From contig NZ_JACJRV010000070.1 in assembly GCF_014697475.1 (NCBI RefSeq), positions 1-38,225 on the forward strand: a DNA stretch of 38,225 nucleotides, given 5' to 3'. This document shows positions 17,239 to 26,002 of the stretch, piece after piece. Under the pieces are notes generated by a model. It had not been told where the DNA came from. It saw only the letters and a program-made list of their open reading frames with translations, and did not search any database. The DNA is from Nostoc sp. FACHB-152 (GTDB taxonomy: Bacteria; Cyanobacteriota; Cyanobacteriia; Cyanobacteriales; Nostocaceae). Position 1 is the stretch's first letter, and every line of letters begins with the position of its first letter. The position numbers and the translations under genes were made by a program.

Positions 17239-18204
17239 TTATTCATTAACAATCGTAAAGCCTTCATAATCAACGACTCCACTCACCGCATTTGGTAAAT
17301 TAACGTTACCAAGCAAGGTGGCGGTTGCAAAACCAGCACCATTAGCACCACCAGCACTACCTAAACCTAGACCTGATGCAGCAAGTTCATCTTGGTAGCC
17401 TGTGATCTCGTAGACAGCGCCAGTTTCCAACCAACCCAACAATCTTTGAGAACCGAAGTTAGTAAATGACAACCCAGAATCTGCATTGAGATTCAAAGCT
17501 TGCCCTGAAGGAGTTCTCAGAGCAATGGGCGCAGATAGCTGACCAGTGAGCAAATCTACTTTGTAAAGATTATTACCATTTCCATCATTAGTCCTGAAAT
17601 CGCTAGCAAAAGCGCGAGTATTACCAGGATTCAGATTGTCGATAGCTAATCCATCGGCAAATTTTCCAGGGTTGGTAGGTTGAGTTCCTTGTCTTTGTGC
17701 AGCAGTAGTAGCCGGGCCAAAGTTGTCTACAAGGCTGATAACTCCAGGGTTAGCTGTGGTAATTCTATAAAGAGAGCTTCCTACTGGCCCATTTGCGGGA
17801 TTTGGATTCCCTGAAATGTTGTATAAAGCACTACGATTAAAGTCAGCACCTGACTCAAATCCAAAACGACGATCAGATCCTGTACGGGTTGGTGAGGTCG
17901 TGGCTGGAGCAAAAGGCAGATCTACATTATTAACGACAGTAACAGTTGGATCAATTGGTGTTGTAAGACCAGTAACCCGTGCTTCGTTAACCGCACCTAC
18001 CCTTCCGGTAAGGGGGTTAGTTCCCAAACCTTCTAGATCGGCGGTAGTAGCATTAGCTGGAAGATTGACTGTACCTACTCGTGTGGGAGTAATAGTACTT
18101 GTTGTAGGTGCAGAAGGGATCAAAAAGCGATAAACATCAAGTTGCTTGCCATTGCTAGCGTTGCCGTCACGATCTTCTCCAATGGTATAGCCGTAGAGTG
18201 CCAT
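17239..18204 (-). CDS. Unrecognised Gly/Asn/Thr-rich protein, propeller-like
   Basis: A 321-aa protein with no cysteine, no signal peptide and no membrane helix. It is rich in Gly, Asn, Thr and Pro with repeated short beta-type units (LYRITTANPGVISLVDNFG, LYKVDLLTGQLSAPIAL, AVYEITGYQ), which suggests a beta-propeller or stacked-strand fold. Near the N-terminus is an acidic GEDRDGNASNGKQLD loop that could bind calcium. AGGAGA precedes the ATG at good spacing, so translation is likely. Low complexity and lack of a signal make export by a non-classical route possible. I cannot assign a family. Confidence 0.65.
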   Translation of the reverse strand: MALYGYTIGEDRDGNASNGKQLDVYRFLIPSAPTTSTITPTRVGTVNLPANATTADLEGLGTNPLTGRVGAVNEARVTGLTTPIDPTVTVVNNVDLPFAPATTSPTRTGSDRRFGFESGADFNRSALYNISGNPNPANGPVGSSLYRITTANPGVISLVDNFGPATTAAQRQGTQPTNPGKFADGLAIDNLNPGNTRAFASDFRTNDGNGNNLYKVDLLTGQLSAPIALRTPSGQALNLNADSGLSFTNFGSQRLLGWLETGAVYEITGYQDELAASGLGLGSAGGANGAGFATATLLGNVNLPNAVSGVVDYEGFTIVNE

Positions 18205-18968
18205 GAGAATTTTCTCCTGAATCTAGCGTAAAGTTCTCAAACGCATTCCAAAATGTGTAATTTGCCGCAAGTTAGAATTTATACAAAGTCAGTTCCAGCA
18301 GATCCAGATTAAAATTAGTCTGCGTTATCTTACTTTGCTTGTATGGCTATAAATCTTACTTGCTAGTTCTGTTGGCAACAGAAACTTTCTACTTCTAAAG
18401 GGCTAGAATAACTTAACTCAAGACTATCGCTTGTATGAGTTGCTGAAAAATACTCTAATCTCAGGCCATCTTTGCAAAAGTTAGAAGAATTGGTAGTATG
18501 GCATTCCTATTTGATGTGTGAAAATTACTCTCAAGTTGCCAAAAGAATAAAAATTTTCACAAAAAAATCTAGGATTGATAGAGTAATTTCCAGCCTTACT
18601 ATTTGCGTGAACAATCATGAAAACAAAAATCGAAATTGCTGAAAGCCTTGAGTCAAGATTAACATTTGGAATGTTTACATTTTTAGAGTAGGTGAATAAT
18701 GTTAAAAATAAGTTATCTTATTTTTAAGATTTCATCATCATTATCAATTAACTTCACAAACATAAACGCTATTTTGCCGACTATTTTCGCAGAAATAATT
18801 AAGAAATAGTATATTTAACTAATATTTTGCACTTAACAAGGTAAACACTAAATACTTAATTAATACAAAAAATTACATAAAACTTACGCAACTATGTATA
18901 ACATGACTATTGACTATGGACTGAGATGACGCTATCTAAATGCTTAAATCACTGTAATAGATCACATC
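18205..18968. other. AT-rich intergenic region between divergent genes
   Basis: Between the divergent propeller-like and SnoaL-like genes. It is AT-rich with no reading frame of note; the longest plus-strand ATG frame near 18617 is 24 codons and not convincing. It presumably holds both promoters, but no clear signal can be placed. Confidence 0.5.
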
Positions 18969-19388
18969 ATGTCTACGGAACAGAACAAAGCGATCGCCCT
19001 GGAATTTTACAAGGCCTTTGACAATAGCAATGTCGAAGCAGCAAAAAAAGTCATGGCTACAAATCTGATTGCCCATACAACAGGCTCATCTGAACCTCTC
19101 GATTTGGATGGTTTTATAGAGTATGGTTTAATGATGCGTGCTGCCTTTCCTGATGGCAAACATACATTTGAAGATGTGATTGTCGAAGGAGATAAAGTTG
19201 TTACCCGTGGCACATTTAGTGGTACTCATGAGGGAGAATTGCTAGGTTTTCCTCCTACAGGCGAGCAAGTAAAATTTTCAGTAATGCACATAGACCGCAT
19301 CGTTGATGGCAAAGTCACTGAACATTGGGGACAAGCGGATATTATCGCTTTAATGCAACAACTCGGTATACTTCCCCCATTAGGTTAA
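18969..19388 (+). CDS. SnoaL-like ester cyclase family protein
   Basis: A 139-aa protein of the NTF2-like/SnoaL-like superfamily, described as ester cyclase in many genomes. It starts MSTEQNKAIALEFYKAFDNSNVEAAKKVM and has the family segments DGFIEYGLMMRAAFPDGKHTFEDVIVEGDKVVTRGTFSGTHEGELLG split along its cone, ending KVTEHWGQADIIALMQQLG. In polyketide pathways relatives close rings; most stand-alone members have no known substrate. It stands alone here, so a role in the nearby biosynthetic gene pair is not supported by position. Confidence 0.85.
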   Translation: MSTEQNKAIALEFYKAFDNSNVEAAKKVMATNLIAHTTGSSEPLDLDGFIEYGLMMRAAFPDGKHTFEDVIVEGDKVVTRGTFSGTHEGELLGFPPTGEQVKFSVMHIDRIVDGKVTEHWGQADIIALMQQLGILPPLG

Positions 19389-19493
19389 TATACTTCTTGG
19401 TTGGAAGAATTTTTTTGTCTCACGCAGAGTCGCAGAGTCGCAGAGAGTTAGAGAAGATTTCACCACTCCCTACTCCCTATTCCCCACTCCCCT
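19389..19493. repeat. Short tandem repeats between convergent genes
   Basis: GCAGAGTC repeats (19425-19445) are followed by heptamer-like CTCCCTA/CTCCCTATT/CCCCACT units (about 19467-19493). Such short tandem repeats are typical of intergenic DNA in Nostoc-type genomes. The CTCCC block runs right up to the end of the amidase gene. Confidence 0.6.
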
Positions 19494-20846
19494 TCATAGC
19501 AATCCTGCTGACTCATACAAACGTTTAAGCATAGCTGTAATTCTGGCACCATAGTCTAAATCTGCTGACCAACGCCCCGAAAGCTGGTCAATTAACGGTG
19601 CAATTCCCCGCGTGACAAAGCGAAAGCGCGGGTCAACAACTTCATTTACTAAAGGTTCTAAACTCGCATAAGCTTTTAAGTGTTGAATATGCGCCCTCAC
19701 CCCAATTCTGGCACTTTCAAAAGATGCTACTTCTGCACTTCCACCAACACTACCCAGTCCAGCAAAGTTATTTTGTTCTGGTCGAATATCACCACCAAAG
19801 CGTAAAAAGCCAGTTTCTACACACATTTGGCAAAAAGCAACATCGTAGTTTACACCTTCAATTGTGGCTTCTTCTCGATATAGTTTTGGTAGGTCAGGAA
19901 ACTTAACTAAAGCATTTTCGTTGTTATTTCTCAGAAATAGCTGTAACTGCACTTCTGAGGTATTACCACGGGAAATTATTTGATCCATTTGCCCAGAACA
20001 AATCACTAAATTTGAGCGTAAGTTAACAGTACGAGTGGCTCCATCCCAATTGACAGCAATATTAAATTCCCGTAATTCCACAGCTTTAACATACACTACT
20101 CTGCGGTAAGTAATGCGGTTAACATTAGCTGCTTTTGTCAAGTCAATCCGCAAGCGATCGACTAAATCAATGGGAATGTAAGCATTACCATTAACTAGTA
20201 TTCCTTGCTCTCGGTAGTTCTGCCCGTTGATATTAATATTGATGGGTGGATAATTTTGATCAGTTGGTGTTCCTGGCGTTGGGTCAATTATTCGACTCCA
20301 AGATGCTAAACCGTCAGCAATACCTAAAGCAAAATCTCGACGGCGGTTTTGCAACAAAGCCCGATCCTCTGGGCTGCTGAGAAATGCTACTTGCATTAAT
20401 AAAGAAGGCAGTGTAGTTTGGCGACAAAATGCTACACGACCTAAACCACTATCTGTGTCTGGTTTAACTCCACGATTAGGTAACTGGGGAACACGGCGTA
20501 AAAGTCCGACTAGCAGCAATTCAGCATTACTTTTACGCTCGTTATTGTTAGCTATATAAAATACACTAGCCCCGCGTACAGTCGGACTACTAGCAGAATC
20601 AGCATGAATTTCTAGGGCGACATCACCTCGACGACCACGAGAATTTATCCAAGTGATGGTGTCAGCAGCACTCAAATCGTCAGGAACAGCCAAAACTTCA
20701 AAAGTTCTCGCCCTGAGTTCTGTCAAAATCAAATCTCGCAGCAGAATCATTTCTCTAGCTTCAGTTGTTCCACCTGCAATGGAACCGGGATCAAGTCCTC
20801 CTGCTTCTTTGCCTCCGTGAGCCGCCGAGATAAAAATACGCCCCAT
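19494..20846 (-). CDS. Two-domain cell-wall hydrolase (Amidase_3 + glucosaminidase)
   Basis: A 450-aa peptidoglycan hydrolase. The N-terminal domain (residues 1 to about 185) is of the zinc N-acetylmuramoyl-L-alanine amidase (Amidase_3) type, with zinc-ligand candidates H10 (AAHGG), E29 (TTEARE) and H81 (EIHAD). The segment that normally carries the catalytic Glu (as in VELGFLSNPE) reads MQVAFLSSPED, with Gln152 in its place. A middle segment (about 205-305) resembles a copper-amine-oxidase N-terminal-like beta domain. The C-terminal part (about 325-450) is glucosaminidase-like, with CVETGFLRFGG and NNFAGLG. No signal peptide is visible. It should cut cell-wall peptidoglycan; the amidase half may be impaired or non-catalytic. 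Confidence 0.82.
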   Translation of the reverse strand: MGRIFISAAHGGKEAGGLDPGSIAGGTTEAREMILLRDLILTELRARTFEVLAVPDDLSAADTITWINSRGRRGDVALEIHADSASSPTVRGASVFYIANNNERKSNAELLLVGLLRRVPQLPNRGVKPDTDSGLGRVAFCRQTTLPSLLMQVAFLSSPEDRALLQNRRRDFALGIADGLASWSRIIDPTPGTPTDQNYPPINININGQNYREQGILVNGNAYIPIDLVDRLRIDLTKAANVNRITYRRVVYVKAVELREFNIAVNWDGATRTVNLRSNLVICSGQMDQIISRGNTSEVQLQLFLRNNNENALVKFPDLPKLYREEATIEGVNYDVAFCQMCVETGFLRFGGDIRPEQNNFAGLGSVGGSAEVASFESARIGVRAHIQHLKAYASLEPLVNEVVDPRFRFVTRGIAPLIDQLSGRWSADLDYGARITAMLKRLYESAGLL

Positions 20847-20964
20847 TGTCGGTATTTCCTCTTATAAAATTAAGCGTAAGCAATTCTATACATAATTCTT
20901 CGTCTAGCAACAAGAATATAATAGTTATGAAAAGTCAAAGGTCAATAGTCCATTGTATTGATTG

Positions 20965-20992
20965 TTGACTGTTGACTGTTAACTGTTAACTG
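20965..20992. repeat. Heptamer tandem repeat abutting dnaG start
   Basis: TTGACTG TTGACTG TTAACTG TTAACTG, four 7-base units ending two bases before the dnaG ATG. The repeat occupies the place where a ribosome binding site would be. It belongs to the short-tandem-repeat class seen also before atpC. Confidence 0.8.
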
Positions 20993-20994
20993 AT

Positions 20995-22908
20995 ATGCAA
21001 ACCCCCCGCTTACACCCAGACACAATTGAGGAAATTAAACAACGTGCTGATATTGTTGATGTCATCTCAGAACACGTAGTTTTACGCAAGCGTGGTAAAG
21101 ATTTTGTCGGTTTGTGTCCGTTCCATAATGAGAAAAGCCCTAGCTTTACAGTCAGTCAGACTAAGCAAATGTATTATTGCTTTGGCTGTCAAGCTGGTGG
21201 AAATGCCATTAAATTTTTGATGGACTTGGGTAAGCAGTCTTTTACAGAGGTAGTGCTGGACTTGGCGCGGCGTTATCAAGTTTCTGTACAAACTCTAGAA
21301 CCTGAACAAAGACAAGAATTGCAGCGTCAGTTGTCTTTGCGTGAACAATTATATGAGGTGCTGGCGGCGACAACCAATTTTTATCAACACGCGCTGCGCC
21401 AAAGCCAAGGGCAGAAGGCGATGCAGTATTTGCTATCTAATCGCCAGTTGAAGGAAGAAACAATTCAGCAGTTTGGTTTGGGTTACGCGCCAGCCGGTTG
21501 GGAAACACTGTATCGCTATTTGGTGGAAAATAAACATTATCCGGTGCAGTTGCTTGAAAAAGCGGGATTAATTAAGCCACGCAAAGAAGGCGGCGGTTAT
21601 TATGATGTATTCCGCGATCGCCTGATGATTCCCATCCGTGATATTCAAGGGCGCGTGATTGCTTTTGGCGGTAGAACTTTGACAGATGAACAGCCAAAAT
21701 ATCTAAATTCACCCGAAACCGAACTGTTTAATAAAGGTAAAACCTTATTCGCCATCGACCAAGCTAAAACCGGGATTTCGCAACTCGACCAAGCGGTGGT
21801 AGTAGAAGGATATTTTGATGCGATCGCCCTTCACGCTGCTGGTATCAATAACGCTGTTGCTTCCCTCGGTACTGCCCTCAGCTTAGAACAAGTACGGTTA
21901 GTATTACGTTATACCGACTCTAAACAATTAGTTCTCAACTTTGATGCCGATAAAGCTGGGACAAATGCAGCAGAACGGGCGATCGGAGAGATTGCTGATT
22001 TAGCATACAAAGGTGAAGTCCAAATCAAGATTCTCAACATTCCTGATGGCAAAGATGCTGATGAATATTTGCATAGCCACAGTACCGAAGAATACCAAGA
22101 CTTGTTAAAAAATGCGCCACTTTGGTTAGACTGGCAGATTCAGCAAATTACCAAAGATAGAGACTTAAAACAGGCAACTGATTTTCAACAGGCAACTGGG
22201 CAGATAGTAAAATTACTGAAAAATATAGCCAACAATGATACACGTAACTATTACGTTGGGCGTTGCGCTGAAATTCTTAGCTTGGGCGATACAAACCTGA
22301 TATCCTTAAGAGCAGAAAATCTTTTAACTCAAATTGCTCCAGCTACATATTCTCAGCCAACACCTATCAGGAGAGAATGGGGTAATAAGAAATCATCATC
22401 ATCTTCCATACCCAGCACAGAACGCAGCCTTTTAGAACACGCCGAAGCTTTATTGCTGCGAATTTACCTGCATTGTCCCGAACAGCGACAAGCAATTATT
22501 AACGAACTTGAAGAACGTAATTTAGATTTCAGCTTGTCTCACCATCGTTGGTTGTGGGGGCAGATTTTAGAATTAAAAGATGAGCAAGTTAATTTGATAT
22601 CAAGTTTGCAAGACAGATATTTAGAATTATCCGAAGAGATAGAATTAATCTCTCATTTATTTCACTTAAACGAGACTGGTAAAAAAGAAATATTGCGTAC
22701 TCCTCAAGTTGTGCAAGCTGCAACTGCGTGTATGGAAAGAGTCTTCAGCGAAAAACGCTATCGCCACTTTTTAGAACTTTGGCAAGAAACAGACGAGGAA
22801 GCAGAACCAGAACGCTGGCGATCGTATTATGAGGCATTTTACGCTGAGAAAATTAAGCTTCAGGAACTTGACCGCCAGCGACAATTTTCGCTGACTGACT
22901 TGCTGTAG
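20995..22908 (+). CDS. dnaG: DNA primase DnaG
   Basis: A 637-aa primase that makes RNA primers for replication at the fork. The zinc-binding domain has C41-x2-H44 (CPFH) and C62-x2-C65 (CFGC). The core contains the RNA-polymerase-like domain (YDVFRDRLMIPIRDIQGRVIAFGGR) and the TOPRIM domain with VVVEGYFDAIA and the metal-binding LNFDADKAG. The C-terminal DnaB-interacting region (about 480-637) is present. Length is normal for the family. No Shine-Dalgarno sequence is visible: the ATG follows directly on four heptamer repeats. Confidence 0.97.
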   Translation: MQTPRLHPDTIEEIKQRADIVDVISEHVVLRKRGKDFVGLCPFHNEKSPSFTVSQTKQMYYCFGCQAGGNAIKFLMDLGKQSFTEVVLDLARRYQVSVQTLEPEQRQELQRQLSLREQLYEVLAATTNFYQHALRQSQGQKAMQYLLSNRQLKEETIQQFGLGYAPAGWETLYRYLVENKHYPVQLLEKAGLIKPRKEGGGYYDVFRDRLMIPIRDIQGRVIAFGGRTLTDEQPKYLNSPETELFNKGKTLFAIDQAKTGISQLDQAVVVEGYFDAIALHAAGINNAVASLGTALSLEQVRLVLRYTDSKQLVLNFDADKAGTNAAERAIGEIADLAYKGEVQIKILNIPDGKDADEYLHSHSTEEYQDLLKNAPLWLDWQIQQITKDRDLKQATDFQQATGQIVKLLKNIANNDTRNYYVGRCAEILSLGDTNLISLRAENLLTQIAPATYSQPTPIRREWGNKKSSSSSIPSTERSLLEHAEALLLRIYLHCPEQRQAIINELEERNLDFSLSHHRWLWGQILELKDEQVNLISSLQDRYLELSEEIELISHLFHLNETGKKEILRTPQVVQAATACMERVFSEKRYRHFLELWQETDEEAEPERWRSYYEAFYAEKIKLQELDRQRQFSLTDLL

Positions 22909-22920
22909 GGAGAGCAGTTC

Positions 22921-22995
22921 AACGCAGAGGTACGCGGAGGTAAGCGCAAAGGTGCGCGGAGGTTGTTTCAAATAAACTCTGCGCTCCTCTGCGTT
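22921..22995. repeat. Inverted repeat between dnaG and feoB
   Basis: AACGCAGAGG (22921-22930) and CCTCTGCGTT (22986-22995) are perfect complements. Pairing extends inwards with few mismatches through CGCGGAG and CTCTGCG. It lies between two convergent genes and may end transcription of both; the same ACGCAGAG word also occurs at about 19423. Confidence 0.6.
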
Positions 22996-23004
22996 TCAAT
23001 ACGT

Positions 23005-25011
23005 TTAACTCAACCCCAATAATCTTGCACCTTGATAAAACAATGTACTAACAACCCAGGCTAACCCTAACCCGTAAGCGATCGCTAAAAAGGTAAAGCG
23101 AATACTTTTAGACTCGCTACGAATAGTTGCGACTGTTGCCAAACAAGGTGTGTAGAGCAGACAAAACAGCATAAAGCTATAAGCTTGAATTGGTGAAATT
23201 GTCTGAGCTAAAGTTGCTTGCACAGCATTAGGATCGGCAAGATGATAAATGCTGGCTAGAGAACCTACTAAAATTTCCTTGGCGATGAAACCAAATAGCA
23301 AAGCAATGGTTAATTGTTGAGGAATACCAGCTGCATTTAATATAGGCGAGAAAAACTCAGCAATACGAGTCGCGTAGCTTGTATCTTGTCCTCCTGGTAA
23401 GTTGTTTAATAACCAAATAACTAAAACACTAATTGCAATCCATCCACCTGCACGTTGCAAGAATGCTTTGACTGCATTCCAACCCGTCACCATCCCAATC
23501 AATAACGGTATGAAAACTAATGTCTCCCCACCATTACCAACCGAGTTAGCTGCACTTTCAGGTAAATTGCTCAATAGCCAAACACCAGCTACGCCAGCTG
23601 TAATAAATCCTGTGGCGCGTTGTAAAAAGTGTTTTAATTCGCCCCAACCTCTGAGAAATACTTGCTTGATTGTGGGGAAGCGGTAAGGAGGTAGTTCAAT
23701 CACAAAAGGTTCTTGGTTTTGGAACTGCCCTTTCATGAGTAATCCTGTGAGCAATGCGACAACAAAGCTGAACAGGTACAGCGAGAATAAGACTAATGGC
23801 CCCCAAGAACGGTCAAATAGAGCATCAATAATAAAGACAAATACAGTTAATCGTGCGGAACAGAGGGCAAAGGGAATAATCAGAATCGTGAGTAATCTTA
23901 ATGCACGCGATCGCATTACCCTAGTTCCCATGACGGCTGGGATATTACAGCCAAACCCCATAATTAGCAATACAAAACTCCGACCATCCAGCCCGAAGTG
24001 ATACATTAAAGCATCCATCATATAGGCGGCTCTGGAAAAGTAACCGCTATCCTCCACAATCGCCATCATGAAGAAAAACGTCACCACCAAGGGAACAAAC
24101 GATGTAACCGTAGCTATCCCGCCATAAATCCCATCAACTAAAAAGCCTCGCCAAAGTTCGGGCAAATTAGCCGTTAAAGGCACAACCACTACCTGCTGCA
24201 ACCAAGCTGTGATGGTATCGGCCACATCTTGTAATGGCAACCCCACCAGCCAGACAAACTCAAACATTAAGTAAATGGACAAGAAAAATAAGGGCAACCC
24301 TAAAACTGGATGCAATAATACTGCATCTAGTCGCTGAGTTAACGTTTTAAATAAGCGTGAGGGCATTTCCACCGTATTTTCTAGAGTCTCCCGAATTTCT
24401 GACTCTGGAATTTCTCGGTGTGCTTGAATCTGGTGTTTTATTTCTGCGGGAGAAATGGGTACTGGCTGTTGTGCTAATTGTTGACTGATTTGATGTATGG
24501 CATGGTTATAGCCATGACCATATTTAGCACTGACCAAAACTACAGGTATTCCTAGCTTTTGTGCTAGTTTTTGTTCATCGATTTTGATGCCAAAATGTTT
24601 TGCTTCATCTGCCATGTTGAGAATTACCACAGCAGGCATTCCCAAGGCTTTTACTTGTAAGGGTAAGCGAATCTGGCGATCGATTTGAGCCGCATTGAGA
24701 ATTACTAACACTAAGTTGATTGGGCAAGTGGCAAAGAATGTTTGCACTACTCGCTCATCTTCAGAATAGCCCTCTAAATCATAGATTCCAGGCAGATCAA
24801 CAAACTCTACCTTTTGCCGATCTAACTCTACTTCTGCTTTTAACAAATCAACTGTCACACCAGGCCAGTTACCGACAAATGCACCTGCCCCCGTAATTCG
24901 ATTAAATAAAGTAGACTTGCCAACATTCGGCATTCCCAAAACAGCAACCCTTTGCACCCCAGGTTTATATAAGGTGCCAATTCCTGAACCTGAATTATGA
25001 CAATGTGCCAT
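23005..25011 (-). CDS. feoB: Ferrous iron transport protein FeoB
   Basis: A 668-aa iron(II) transporter. The N-terminal G domain has GMPNVGKST (26-34), the NWPGVTVD switch, DLPG (72-75) and NMAD (132-135). A helical linker and the multi-helix membrane part with two Gate regions follow, including MGFGCNIPAVMGTR and GFIAKEILVGSLASIY. The segment LKHFLQRATGFITAGVAGVWLLSNLP recurs about 55 residues later as VKAFLQRAGG...VIWLLNNLP, an apparent internal duplication that makes the protein longer than most. The start at 25011 is chosen because AAGGGG lies 6 bases upstream; an upstream TTG at 25029 is unlikely. It follows feoA by 58 bases and is probably Fur-regulated through the site before feoA. Confidence 0.95.
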   Translation of the reverse strand: MAHCHNSGSGIGTLYKPGVQRVAVLGMPNVGKSTLFNRITGAGAFVGNWPGVTVDLLKAEVELDRQKVEFVDLPGIYDLEGYSEDERVVQTFFATCPINLVLVILNAAQIDRQIRLPLQVKALGMPAVVILNMADEAKHFGIKIDEQKLAQKLGIPVVLVSAKYGHGYNHAIHQISQQLAQQPVPISPAEIKHQIQAHREIPESEIRETLENTVEMPSRLFKTLTQRLDAVLLHPVLGLPLFFLSIYLMFEFVWLVGLPLQDVADTITAWLQQVVVVPLTANLPELWRGFLVDGIYGGIATVTSFVPLVVTFFFMMAIVEDSGYFSRAAYMMDALMYHFGLDGRSFVLLIMGFGCNIPAVMGTRVMRSRALRLLTILIIPFALCSARLTVFVFIIDALFDRSWGPLVLFSLYLFSFVVALLTGLLMKGQFQNQEPFVIELPPYRFPTIKQVFLRGWGELKHFLQRATGFITAGVAGVWLLSNLPESAANSVGNGGETLVFIPLLIGMVTGWNAVKAFLQRAGGWIAISVLVIWLLNNLPGGQDTSYATRIAEFFSPILNAAGIPQQLTIALLFGFIAKEILVGSLASIYHLADPNAVQATLAQTISPIQAYSFMLFCLLYTPCLATVATIRSESKSIRFTFLAIAYGLGLAWVVSTLFYQGARLLGLS

Positions 25012-25069
25012 CTCATACCCCTTGGTCAATAGTTAAAAGTCAGCAGGCAAAAGGTTAAAGGATCACACT

Positions 25070-25306
25070 TCATCCTTTCTCTACAAAAATTTCCTCTGCT
25101 TCATGCCTTCGCATTGCCACTTCTGTAGTTAATCCCACTCGTAGATGTAGGGGGCCATTCAACCAAGCTTTGCGGAGGACTTTTACTTGTTGTCCAACTT
25201 TGAAACCCATTGCTTCTAGTCGTCGCCCTAATCCAGGTTCATCGGTATTAATTGCGGCAATGGTCACTGTTTGCCCAGGTTTTACCGTCGATAGTTTCAT
25301 ACTCAT
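25070..25306 (-). CDS. feoA: Ferrous iron transport accessory protein FeoA
   Basis: A 78-aa SH3-like small protein (KPGQTVTIAAINTDEPGLGRRLEAMGFKVGQQV...) required for FeoB function in known systems, probably by binding its cytoplasmic part. Length and GLGRRLEAMGF-type core match FeoA. AAGGGG precedes two nearby ATG codons, at 25306 (MSMKLS) and 25300 (MKLS); either may be used, and an open frame upstream to 25345 has no better start. It is first in the feoAB operon. Confidence 0.93.
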   Translation of the reverse strand: MSMKLSTVKPGQTVTIAAINTDEPGLGRRLEAMGFKVGQQVKVLRKAWLNGPLHLRVGLTTEVAMRRHEAEEIFVEKG

Positions 25307-25345
25307 TCCACCCCTTGACAGTAGCCACACATTATTCAACAGCAA

Positions 25346-26002
25346 TACTGCGATCGCAGTTGTTTCGTTTGCAGCCTTTGCTGATCTGTTTTCAACTAAA
25401 ATACTATATTCGCAATTAACTAGGTAATTATCTTAACTTTACTGAGAATAATTATTAATTTAATTGATTATTTTTGTAAACTATTTCAATTTTTTTTTAA
25501 GAATTATAGATTAATAAATACATGAAAAATTCCTACATTATTAGCGAGTACAGCTTTTGCCTTAACCTAATCTTTAAAAATAATTGCATTGGCTAGAAAT
25601 TAATCAGCAAAAGTATTAAATAGACTTACAGCAGACAACAGGCAGAAAGTTTAAAAGCATCTAATTATATGGCTTTTTAAAGATAATTTGTACCTGATTC
25701 ACCTGCTATCTGCTGTATGCTCACAGTTAGATTCCTTGGAAGGGCTTGACTTGACTGGACATACTTGACACGAGTAGAACGGTGCAAATAAACAGAACTA
25801 TGTAACGAAAAGTAAAGTAGCTTGAAAACCTCTTCCCTTCTGCCTTCTGCCCTCTGGAGACACTTGCGTGGGCGGGTTTCCCGACTTGAGCAAAGTGTCG
25901 TCCTCCTGCCTTGACATAACGACAATTTTTAACACCGACCTACTTAACTGTTTCGATGAATTCCTATGCATCACTTCGCCACAAAATCATAAGGGGAAAA
26001 TC
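25346..26002. other. Intergenic region between feoA and the P-type ATPase gene
   Basis: The left half is AT-rich and holds the feoA promoter and a candidate Fur box. The right half (about 25835-25910) contains the dispersed CTGCCTTCTGCCC heptamers and a piece of the repeat that also occurs near 10.6 and 32.7 kb (GGAGACACTTGCGTGGGCGG). No gene is supported; a minus-strand frame at 25677-25925 is read from these repeats. Confidence 0.5.
25443..25457 (-). promoter_or_regulatory. Candidate Fur box upstream of feoA
   Basis: TGAGAATAATTATTA matches the 7-1-7 Fur pattern TGATAATNATTATCA at 12 of 14 defined positions. It lies about 137 bases upstream of feoA, in an AT-rich stretch. Iron-bound Fur would repress feoAB when iron is plentiful. 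Confidence 0.55.

Noticed and set aside
20965-20992. CRISPR-like direct repeats before dnaG and atpC
   Set aside because: Units are 7 bases and contiguous with no spacers, so they are short tandem repeats. No CRISPR array or cas gene was seen anywhere in the window.
25677-25925. Minus-strand frame of 82 codons before the P-type ATPase gene
   Set aside because: Part of it is read from heptamer and palindromic repeats; residues such as RRTTLCSSRETRPRK look non-coding.
25868-26002. N-terminal extension of the P-type ATPase frame
   Set aside because: The extension covers repeat DNA, while the ATG at 26003 has AAGGGG at good spacing and gives a normal N-terminus.
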